Positions 1-6,112 of a stretch of 11,189 bases of DNA are shown here, one piece after another. Numbering within the stretch: position 1 is the first letter of the stretch; the number at the start of each line of letters is the position of its first letter. Source of the DNA: Burkholderiales bacterium (GTDB taxonomy: Bacteria; Pseudomonadota; Gammaproteobacteria; Burkholderiales; Burkholderiaceae); assembly GCA_947371645.1 (NCBI GenBank), contig CANBQJ010000117.1:1-11189 (forward strand), read 5' to 3'. The position numbers were made by a program, and so were the translations under genes. The notes beneath the pieces are model-generated. The model saw only the letters and a program-made list of their open reading frames with translations, was not told where the DNA came from and searched no databases.

Positions 1-227
1 ACAGCCGCCTGTTCGTGGCGCACCAGCACGTGCTCGATGGTGTCTTGCTTGTAGAGGGCGTCGTAGATGTACAGGACGGCACCGCCAGGGTAGCCCCACA
101 TGTACTTGACGTTTTCAGCCTGCAGGCAGCGGACGAGGATGTCCGAGCCGTTCAGGATTTCGGGGCTGGAGCCCGCGTTGGCGTCGGCTGTGCCGGCGCG
201 CTTGATGTCCGCAGACGAGATGTCCAT
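1..227 (-). CDS. ilvI: Acetolactate synthase large (catalytic) subunit, N-terminal part
   Basis: This is the first 75 residues of the thiamine-diphosphate enzyme that condenses pyruvate with pyruvate or 2-oxobutyrate, the first common step of valine, leucine and isoleucine synthesis. The gene runs off the left edge. Residues 46-57 read [12 protein letters not shown] and residues 66-75 read [10 protein letters not shown]. Both are highly conserved at the N-terminus of AHAS catalytic subunits, and E72 in HEQAA is the ThDP-activating glutamate. The protein starts about 20 residues before the E. coli IlvI N-terminus, with a Ser/Ala-rich extension. The ATG at 227-225 is preceded by GAAAGG (244-239), 11 nt upstream. 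In Burkholderiales the gene normally heads ilvI-ilvH-ilvC, which would lie to the left of this window. The family call is sure; ilvI rather than ilvB is by synteny. Confidence 0.93.
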   Translation of the reverse strand, partial: MDISSADIKRAGTADANAGSSPEILNGSDILVRCLQAENVKYMWGYPGGAVLYIYDALYKQDTIEHVLVRHEQAA

Positions 228-446
228 GATGAAAAGAACCTTTCAGATTTTCTCTAACGAAAAACGATCGGTGCCCCTCCACACCTGGCAACACCTATAC
301 ATGCAACCACACATGCGGGTGAAGTCGGCAGCACTGCGGCCACGGATGGTCGTGTGCTCGTCCTTGTGAGACGGATTTGGAGCCTGCGCGGCCTGCCCCT
401 GATACCGGTTGACACCAGGCTCAGGCCAGATCGAGATGGCGCAAAA
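228..446 (-). promoter_or_regulatory. Long 5' leader of ilvI, candidate attenuator / cis-regulatory RNA
   Basis: This stretch holds no conventional gene but has structure on the minus strand. CCTGGT (419-414) can pair with ATCAGG (403-398) around a 10-nt loop. Further down, GGTG (295-292, or the copy at 285-282) can pair with CACC (273-270), and five Ts follow at 264-260, a weak attenuator-like arrangement. Two overlapping small frames are present. GTG 343 to TAG 254 (29 aa) is rich in Val, Ile and Ala. ATG 314 to TGA 243 (23 aa) begins MCGCMYRCC, and its stop codon abuts the ilvI Shine-Dalgarno (TGAAAGG). Neither frame has a well-placed ribosome binding site; AAGGA at 366-362 lies 17-18 nt before the GTG. 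Structured RNAs upstream of acetolactate synthase genes have been reported in bacteria. I cannot confirm that this matches one. Confidence 0.4.
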
Positions 447-452
447 GCGCGG

Positions 453-481
453 ATTATCGCACCCAAATGCTGCGATTCCAA
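453..481 (-). promoter_or_regulatory. Sigma70-type promoter for ilvI
   Basis: On the minus strand TTGGAA (481-476, 4/6 match to TTGACA) is followed after exactly 17 nt by GATAAT (458-453, 5/6 match to TATAAT). Transcription would start near 446, giving a leader of about 220 nt before the ilvI ATG at 227. A short palindrome GCGC-AAAA-GCGC at 439-450 sits at the predicted start. Confidence 0.6.
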
Positions 482-517
482 GTTGCGCTGCAGCAGCGAC
501 CCCGCCCCCGGTGGGGA

Positions 518-526
518 TGCCATAAT
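518..526 (+). promoter_or_regulatory. Extended -10 promoter for the sigma factor operon
   Basis: TGC followed by CATAAT (521-526) makes an extended -10 element (TGn plus a 5/6 match to TATAAT). No good -35 is visible, as expected for this promoter class. Transcription would begin near 533, about 33 nt before the chosen TTG start at 566. This argues against the in-frame ATG at 467, which lies upstream of the promoter. It is divergent from the ilvI promoter, with predicted starts about 90 bp apart. Confidence 0.42.
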
Positions 527-565
527 CCGCCGCGCCGACGCTGCCACTGGTGCGGCCATCCCGAT

Positions 566-1150
566 TTGAGCCCCTTGCCCCAACCCACGCCTGCAGACGA
601 ACTCGACGACTTCCTCAGAAGCGTCGAACGTCGTGCCTTCAAGCGCACCGCCTACGCCGTGCGAGACGAAGACGCGGCCCTGGACATCGTGCAGGACGCC
701 ATGATCCGGTTGTCGCAAAGCTACCCGGACCGCCCGCCGACCGAATGGCCCATGCTCTTCCAGCGCATTTTGTCGAATGCCACGCTGGACTACTTCCGCC
801 GCCAGAAGGTGCGCAACGCCGTGTTCATGAACATCGGCGACCTGGAGGCCTCGGTTGGCGAGGATGAGGGGGATTTCGACCTTCTCGAATCCCTGCGCCT
901 GGATGACACTGGCGTGGAAGGCGCCGACGACACCGCGCAACGCGCAGAAATCCTGGGGCAAATCGAAGAAGAGGTCGGCAAGCTGCCGGCGCGTCAACGG
1001 GAAGCCTTCTTGCTGCGTTACTGGGAGGAACTGGACGTTGCTGAGACCGCCGCCGCCATGGGGTGTTCGGAAGGCAGCGTCAAGACCCACTGTTCCAGAG
1101 CTGTCCAGGCTCTGTCCAAAGCCCTGTCTGCACGCGGAATCACATTGTGA
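566..1150 (+). CDS. ECF-type RNA polymerase sigma factor
   Basis: A sigma70-family factor of 194 residues with only regions 2 and 4, the ECF layout. Region 2 spans about residues 19-83 and contains RDEDAALDIVQDAM (33-46), the helix that contacts core polymerase, and DYFRRQK (75-81). Region 4 spans about 137-186 (LPARQREAFLLRYWEELDVA followed by MGCSEGSVKTHCSRA), the -35-binding helix-turn-helix. An acidic linker (about 99-123) joins them. The start is uncertain: TTG 566 and TTG 575 are both in frame, there is no clear Shine-Dalgarno, and ATG 467 would add 33 Arg/Cys-rich residues and precede the predicted promoter. TTG 566 matches the usual family length. The stop overlaps the GTG start of the next gene by 4 nt (GTGA), so the two are translationally coupled. 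The coupled membrane protein is a candidate anti-sigma factor (inference). The regulon is unknown. Confidence 0.88.
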   Translation: MSPLPQPTPADELDDFLRSVERRAFKRTAYAVRDEDAALDIVQDAMIRLSQSYPDRPPTEWPMLFQRILSNATLDYFRRQKVRNAVFMNIGDLEASVGEDEGDFDLLESLRLDDTGVEGADDTAQRAEILGQIEEEVGKLPARQREAFLLRYWEELDVAETAAAMGCSEGSVKTHCSRAVQALSKALSARGITL

Positions 1151-1806
1151 AAACCAGGCCCACCACCCCACTGTCGCTGGCCCAGCGCGAAGCCCTCGAG
1201 GCGCGCTTTGCGCTGCGTGTGAGTGCGCGCCTGAACGAAGGCGTCGCCGCCCTGCCCCACGACATCACCGAGCGCCTGCGCATCGCCCGCCAGCAAGCTG
1301 TGCGCGCGGCGGCCCCTGTGCCAGCGCGTGCGCCCCAGTTGGCCACCGCGCCCATGCTGGCACCTGTGGCCGCGCCGGCATTCAGTCCGGCTGGTGCGGG
1401 CATGGGCAACGTGGGTGAGTTGGGCGATGGCCTGCGCATGCCGGTCAACCTGATCCCCATGCCCGGCCTGCATGGCGTGGGTCGCGAACACGGCCGCAAG
1501 CCTTCTGAATCCCCCCTGACCTGGGGTTGGCGCCTGGCGTCTGCGCTGCCAGTGCTGGCCCTGGTGGCCGGCTTGTGGGGCATCCAGGCCTATTTCCGCG
1601 CTGAAAAGGTCCAGGCGGCCACCGAGGTCGACATGGCCTTGTTGACCGATGACCTGCCTCCCTCAGCATATGCTGACCCGGGCTTCGCCGAGTTCCTGCG
1701 TGGTGACGCGAGCGCCTCGCCCGTGCGTCCGCTGGACACGCAGGCCCCTGAAGCCGACGGCGACCTGAAGACCGAAGAAACGGCACCTGCCGCTGCCACG
1801 CCCTGA
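1147..1806 (+). CDS. DUF3619 family single-pass membrane protein, candidate anti-sigma factor
   Basis: A 219-residue protein starting at GTG 1147, inside the sigma factor stop. Residues 9-52 form a charged helical segment (LAQREALEARFALRVSARLN, then ALPHDITERLRIARQQ), presumably cytoplasmic. Residues 52-125 are an Ala/Pro/Gly-rich low-complexity linker. One hydrophobic helix at about 129-149 (ASALPVLALVAGLWGIQAYF) precedes a short acidic region with the family signature DDLPPSAYADPGFAEFL (168-184). This matches DUF3619 proteins, which sit beside this sigma factor across Burkholderiales. From memory most are about 130-150 residues, so the linker is an unusual expansion. The known family has no assigned function. 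A single-TM protein coupled to an ECF sigma factor suggests sigma sequestration at the membrane, but no recognised anti-sigma domain is visible. The stop TGA shares its A with the next ATG. Confidence 0.82.
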   Translation: MKTRPTTPLSLAQREALEARFALRVSARLNEGVAALPHDITERLRIARQQAVRAAAPVPARAPQLATAPMLAPVAAPAFSPAGAGMGNVGELGDGLRMPVNLIPMPGLHGVGREHGRKPSESPLTWGWRLASALPVLALVAGLWGIQAYFRAEKVQAATEVDMALLTDDLPPSAYADPGFAEFLRGDASASPVRPLDTQAPEADGDLKTEETAPAAATP

Positions 1807-2741
1807 TGAGCGCTCTGGTCATGCAGCACCCCGTCTTGATGTCCTCGCTGCCAGTGCCGTCTGAGCGCCGGGTGTGGTCGGGTGTGTCGCCGGCTCGCTT
1901 GCTGCGCTGGGTTTGGGGTGCTGTGGCCTTGTGCCTGGTGGTGGTGTGTGGTTCGCTGCTGCACCACGGCGCATCCCGCGCGGATGCGGTGGTGGTCAAG
2001 AGTCAGGCTGCGGGCGTGCTGCCCGTCAAATCAGACCCCAACGCCGCCTGGCAGCAACTCACGCCCCAGCAAAAGCAGGTGTTGGGGCCCTTGCACGAAC
2101 ACTGGTCGGCCATGGACGACCAAAGCCATGACAAGTGGCTGGGCGTGGCCGAACGCTACCCCAGACTGGGCCCTGCCGAACAAGCGCGCGTGCGCGAACG
2201 CATGGCGCAATGGTCTCGCGTGCCGCCCACGGAACGGGGCGAAGCCCGCCTGCGCTTCCAGCAGTCGCGGCAGATGAGCCCCGATGAACGCCAGAAGAAG
2301 TGGGAGGCCTACCAGGCTTTGCCTAAAGAAGACCGCGATGACCTGCAGCGCCAGGCTGTCCGCCGCGCCAAGCCTGTCTTCCTGGCCGACGGCATGACCG
2401 GCCCGCGTGAAGCCAGGCAGGCATTTGCACTCAAGCGCAACGCCAGCGGCACGCAAACCGATCGCAAAGTAAACCTGGTGCCGACCCCCAATGGCAACGC
2501 CAACGGCACGGCCGTCGTGGCGCCCACGGTGGTGAAAGCGGGTTCTGGCGCGACCACCACGCTGGTCACCCAGCGCCCCACGCCCCCTTTGCACCAGCAG
2601 TCGGGCTTGCCCAAGATTGCCGCCTCCAAAGGCTTTGTGGACCCGGTCACCCTGTTGCCACAGCGCGGCGCGCAGAGCGTGGGCATGACCAGTGCACCGC
2701 TTGCGGGCAGTGCGCCGGCTTACGCCGACCAGCCCCACTGA
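1806..2741 (+). CDS. DUF3106 family membrane-anchored periplasmic repeat protein
   Basis: A 311-residue protein with one N-terminal membrane anchor at about residues 33-53 (LLRWVWGAVALCLVVVCGSLL), preceded by Arg residues, so the rest should be periplasmic. Residues 80-182 are the DUF3106 region. It shows a helical repeat of about 18 residues, each unit starting with a [LMV]xPxx[QR]-like cap: LTPQQK 85, MDDQSH 103 (degenerate), LGPAEQ 121, VPPTER 139, MSPDER 157, LPKEDR 172. Tryptophans recur in the helices (82, 100, 111, 136, 166). The C-terminal third (about 200-311) is Thr/Pro/Ala-rich and looks disordered. The function is not established. The LTxxQ-like caps recall periplasmic metal or stress sensors of the CpxP/ZraP type, but homology is not shown. 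Its start codon overlaps the upstream stop (TGATG), placing it in the sigma factor operon. Confidence 0.8.
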   Translation: MSALVMQHPVLMSSLPVPSERRVWSGVSPARLLRWVWGAVALCLVVVCGSLLHHGASRADAVVVKSQAAGVLPVKSDPNAAWQQLTPQQKQVLGPLHEHWSAMDDQSHDKWLGVAERYPRLGPAEQARVRERMAQWSRVPPTERGEARLRFQQSRQMSPDERQKKWEAYQALPKEDRDDLQRQAVRRAKPVFLADGMTGPREARQAFALKRNASGTQTDRKVNLVPTPNGNANGTAVVAPTVVKAGSGATTTLVTQRPTPPLHQQSGLPKIAASKGFVDPVTLLPQRGAQSVGMTSAPLAGSAPAYADQPH

Positions 2742-2750
2742 CCCCTGTTG

Positions 2751-3245
2751 ATGCCTGCTCCCTCTGTGACACCGGCCTTGCGGCGACGCCTGGCTGCCTT
2801 CACCTATGAAGGCGTGCTGCTGTTTGGCCTGGTGATGGCGGTGGGCGCCGCCTACTCCATCACGACCGGTCAACGCCACGGCCTGCACGGCCGCCAGGGC
2901 ATGATGGCCACGCAATTTCTGGCGCTGGCGGCCTACTTCATCTGGTTCTGGACACGCGGTGGCCAGACCCTGGCCATGAAAACCTGGCACGTGCGACTGC
3001 AATCCGCCCAGGGCGGGCCGGTGAGCCTGCGCCAGGCCCTGGCCCGTTTCATGTTGTCCTGGCTGTGGTTCATGCCACCCTGGTTGGCCGCCTGGCTGGC
3101 CGGTTGGCACCAGTCCAGGCTGCTGTACGGCGCCATGGCCGTCTGGGTGCTGATCTACGCCATGCTCACCCGATTGACCCCTCGGGCACAGTTTCTCCAT
3201 GACCAGATCTGCGGCACGCAACTGGTGGATACTCGCCAGCCATGA
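2751..3245 (+). CDS. RDD family integral membrane protein
   Basis: A 164-residue protein with four predicted membrane segments at about residues 20-38, 52-67, 99-118 and 122-140. The pattern of the RDD family is visible: an N-terminal RRRLAAFTYEGVLLF with Glu at the place of the usual first Asp, TRGGQTLAMKTWHVRL (68-83) after TM2, and a C-terminal FLHDQICGTQLVD (148-160). RDD proteins are poorly characterised; some are linked to ion or osmolyte transport. A role here is not assignable. ATG 2751 follows the previous stop by 9 nt and has no clear Shine-Dalgarno, so translation probably continues from upstream ribosomes; TTG 2748 is also in frame. The stop overlaps the next ATG (ATGA, 3242-3245). 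Confidence 0.85.
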   Translation: MPAPSVTPALRRRLAAFTYEGVLLFGLVMAVGAAYSITTGQRHGLHGRQGMMATQFLALAAYFIWFWTRGGQTLAMKTWHVRLQSAQGGPVSLRQALARFMLSWLWFMPPWLAAWLAGWHQSRLLYGAMAVWVLIYAMLTRLTPRAQFLHDQICGTQLVDTRQP

Positions 3246-3883
3246 GCACCCCATTTTCTCTGTGCGTGTACTGCGGTTCACGTGATGGCCTGGACCCGGC
3301 CCACCTGGCGGCCGCCCGCGAAGTGGGCAAACAAATCGGCGAGCGAGGCTGGCGACTGGTCTACGGGGGTGGCAGCACCGGCCTGATGGGCGAGGTGGCC
3401 AATGCGGCGCTGGCGGCCGGTGCCGAGGTGGTGGGGGTGATCCCCACCCGGCTGATCGCCAAGGAACTGGGGCACGGCGGCGTCACCGACTTGCAGATCG
3501 TCGACACCATGCACGAGCGCAAGGAACGCATGGCCCGGCAGTCGGACGCCTTCATCGCCCTGCCCGGCGGCATCGGCACGCTGGAAGAGATTTTCGAGGT
3601 GTGGACCTGGCGCCAGCTGGGCTACCACCACAAGGCCTTGGGCCTGCTCAACGTGAATGGCTACTTTGATGCCCTGCTGAGCTTCGTCGACCACGCCCGT
3701 GAAGGCGGCTTCCTGTGGCCCGACGTCCAGGCCCTTTTGCGCACGGGCAGCGACGCCAGCGCGCTGCTGGACCTGCTGGCGCACGACCATGCCAGCTTGC
3801 AGTCAGCTCAGGCCGCTGAAACCGCGGTGTCACAGCACAACGAAGCCCAGGAAGCGCCCGGCGGTTTGTCGCCAGGCACTTGA
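3242..3883 (+). CDS. LOG family protein (TIGR00730), putative nucleoside 5'-monophosphate phosphoribohydrolase
   Basis: A 213-residue soluble protein of the LOG (Lonely Guy) family. The fold carries a nucleotide-binding GGGSTGLMGEVA (42-53), MHERKERM (90-97) with the conserved arginines, and the diagnostic PGGIGTLEE (108-116). The Arg and Glu of these two motifs form the active site in characterised LOG enzymes, which split N6-substituted AMP into free cytokinin base and ribose 5-phosphate. In bacteria without cytokinin signalling the substrate may be AMP or a damaged nucleotide, so the physiological role is open. Residues from about 182 to the end form a Gln/Ala-rich tail beyond the usual family core. 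Its ATG overlaps the RDD stop. It converges on glnB with 16 bp between stop codons. Confidence 0.92.
   Translation: MSTPFSLCVYCGSRDGLDPAHLAAAREVGKQIGERGWRLVYGGGSTGLMGEVANAALAAGAEVVGVIPTRLIAKELGHGGVTDLQIVDTMHERKERMARQSDAFIALPGGIGTLEEIFEVWTWRQLGYHHKALGLLNVNGYFDALLSFVDHAREGGFLWPDVQALLRTGSDASALLDLLAHDHASLQSAQAAETAVSQHNEAQEAPGGLSPGT
3857..3876. other. Inverted repeat at the convergent LOG / glnB ends
   Basis: GCC-c-GGCG, a 6-nt loop, then CGCC-a-GGC forms a 7-bp hairpin with one mismatch, inside the last codons of the LOG gene and 24 bp before the glnB stop. It could help end transcripts from both sides, but there is no T-tract on either strand, so it is not a canonical intrinsic terminator. Confidence 0.3.
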
Positions 3884-3899
3884 AACACGCGCAGCCGGT

Positions 3900-4319
<420 letters not shown>

Positions 4320-4326
4320 TCACATG

Positions 4327-4354
4327 TATTTAATCATGAGCCAGTGTCTGGCAA
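4327..4354 (-). promoter_or_regulatory. Candidate promoter for glnB
   Basis: On the minus strand TTGCCA (4354-4349, 5/6 match to TTGACA) is followed 15 nt later by TTAAAT (4333-4328). That hexamer is directly preceded by TGA (4336-4334), an extended -10 motif. It lies in the AT-rich island of the nadE-glnB gap. It would let glnB be transcribed without nadE. No convincing sigma54 site (GG-N10-GC) was found. Confidence 0.45.
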
Positions 4355-4371
4355 AGGCAAAACCCCGCCGC

Positions 4372-6090
4372 TCAGGCACGGAACCGCGAAGTGATGGGGT
4401 AGCGCCAGTCCCGTCCGAAAGAGCGGTGCGTGATGCGGATGCCGACCGGGGCCTGGCGGCGCTTGTACTCATTGAGTTTGATCAACCGAGTGACCTTGTC
4501 GACGTCGGCACGGTCGAAGCCTGCCGCCACGATCTCTTCGATGGACTGGTCCTGCTCCATGTAGCGCGCCAGGATGGCGTCCAGCACCTCGTACTCGGGC
4601 AGGCTGTCCTGGTCGGTCTGGTCGGGGCGCAGTTCTGCCGAGGGCGGCCGGGTGATGATGCGCTCGGGGATGGGCGCGACCTCGCCGCGTGCAATGGCTT
4701 CGGCATTGCGCCAGCGCGACAGGCGGTAGACCAGGGTCTTGGCCAGGTCCTTGATGACGGCAAAACCGCCGGCCATGTCGCCGTAGAGCGTGCAGTAGCC
4801 CGTGGCCATTTCGCTCTTGTTGCCCGTGGTCAGCACGATGGCGCCCATCTTGTTGGACAAGGCCATCAGCAAGGTGCCACGGATTCGGGCCTGGATGTTT
4901 TCTTCCGTGGTGTCCTCGGCGCGGCCTGCGAACAGGGGCGCCAGCGACAGCTTGAATGCGTCGAATTCAGGGGCGATGGCGATCTCGTCGTGGCGCACGC
5001 CCAGGCGTTCGGCCATGTCCTTGGCATCGATCCAGGAGATGTCGGCCGTGTAAGGCGAGGGCATCATCACCGTGCGGACCTTGTCTGCACCCAGCGCGTC
5101 CACGGCGATGGCCAGCACCAGGGCCGAGTCGATGCCACCCGACAAACCGATGATGGCGCCGGGGAAGCCGTTCTTGCCCAGGTAGTCGCGCACGCCGGTG
5201 ACCAGGGCAGCCCAGATTTCGGCCTCTTCGGTCAGGGGCGGGTTGAGCTCACCGTGCACGCTGCCGTCCGGGCTCAGGCGAACCAGGCTGGTGGCCGTGG
5301 CAAAGCTGGGGGCTCGGGCGCCAATTTCACCTTGCGCGCTCACCGCAAAGGAAGCGCCGTCGAACACGACTTCGTCCTGGCCGCCCACCAGGTGGGCGTA
5401 GACCAACGGCAGGCCCCAGTTGCGGGCGCGGTCGGCCATGCGCTGCTCGCGCTCGGCGCGTTTGCCTGCGTGATAAGGCGAAGCGTTGAGCACCAGCAGG
5501 GCCTGGGCGCCCTGGGCCAGCGCAGACTGGCCCGGCTCATCAAACCAGGCGTCTTCGCAAACCAGCAGGCCCACGCGCCAGCCCAGCACATCCACCACCA
5601 CAGGACCCAGGCCGGCTTCGCGTCCGGAGACAAAGTAGCGGCGCTCGTCGAAGACCTGGTAGTTGGGCAGTTCGCGCTTGGCGTAGCTGGCCTTGACCTG
5701 GCCGGCGGTGAGCAGGCTGGCGGCGTTGAGGCAGCGGGGGATGGACCAGGAGCGCGTGCGCGGGTCGTCGCCCGGCAGGGCCTGCGGGTGCCCCAGCACC
5801 AGGTGCAGGTCGGGCAGGTCGGCCAGCTGGGCGGCGATGGCCTGCACCGCATCGGCACAGGCCTGCATGAAGGCCGGGCGCAACAGCAGGTCTTCGGGCG
5901 GGTAGCCGCACAGGGCCATTTCGGGCGTCAGCACCAGGCGCGCGCCTTGCGCGTAGGCTTGGCGCGTGGCGTCGACGATGGCGCGGGCGTTGCCCGTCAG
6001 GTCGCCCACGGTGGGGTTGAACTGCAGCACCGCCACAGCCAGGTCCGTTTGGGGCTGGGCGGGGCGCACCAGAGAGGGCACGTCGGTCAT
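4372..6090 (-). CDS. nadE: Glutamine-dependent NAD+ synthetase
   Basis: A 572-residue two-domain enzyme that makes NAD+ from deamido-NAD+ (NaAD), ATP and glutamine, the last step of NAD synthesis. The N-terminal nitrilase-fold glutaminase (about 15-275) shows the catalytic triad Glu57 (LTPEMALCGYPPED), Lys138 (SYAKRELPNY) and Cys178 (LLVCEDAWF). The C-terminal synthetase has the ATP pyrophosphatase P-loop LSGGIDSA (316-323) and the conserved TTGNKSEMATGYCTLYGD. The length suits the glutamine-dependent bacterial type rather than the short ammonia-dependent form. No good Shine-Dalgarno precedes ATG 6090-6088. It is followed by glnB on the same strand, a pairing with regulatory meaning because PII proteins have been reported to bind and control glutamine-dependent NadE in Azospirillum. 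Its promoter must lie inside the divergent acyltransferase gene, since no intergenic space exists. Confidence 0.97.
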   Translation of the reverse strand: MTDVPSLVRPAQPQTDLAVAVLQFNPTVGDLTGNARAIVDATRQAYAQGARLVLTPEMALCGYPPEDLLLRPAFMQACADAVQAIAAQLADLPDLHLVLGHPQALPGDDPRTRSWSIPRCLNAASLLTAGQVKASYAKRELPNYQVFDERRYFVSGREAGLGPVVVDVLGWRVGLLVCEDAWFDEPGQSALAQGAQALLVLNASPYHAGKRAEREQRMADRARNWGLPLVYAHLVGGQDEVVFDGASFAVSAQGEIGARAPSFATATSLVRLSPDGSVHGELNPPLTEEAEIWAALVTGVRDYLGKNGFPGAIIGLSGGIDSALVLAIAVDALGADKVRTVMMPSPYTADISWIDAKDMAERLGVRHDEIAIAPEFDAFKLSLAPLFAGRAEDTTEENIQARIRGTLLMALSNKMGAIVLTTGNKSEMATGYCTLYGDMAGGFAVIKDLAKTLVYRLSRWRNAEAIARGEVAPIPERIITRPPSAELRPDQTDQDSLPEYEVLDAILARYMEQDQSIEEIVAAGFDRADVDKVTRLIKLNEYKRRQAPVGIRITHRSFGRDWRYPITSRFRA

Positions 6091-6112
6091 GAATCAGGAA
6101 GAAGTCGGAGAG

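Noticed and set aside
15..369. Short plus-strand frames opposite ilvI and its leader
   Set aside because: They are antisense to the conserved ilvI N-terminus and have no Shine-Dalgarno or motif.
467..565. N-terminal extension of the sigma factor from ATG 467
   Set aside because: It would precede the predicted promoter, overlap the ilvI promoter, lacks a ribosome binding site and adds Arg/Cys/Pro-rich sequence not typical of the family.
2031..3281. Open frame of 416 codons on the minus strand opposite the DUF3106 and RDD genes
   Set aside because: No domain is visible, and it spans the boundary of two coupled plus-strand genes; it is a compositional artefact.
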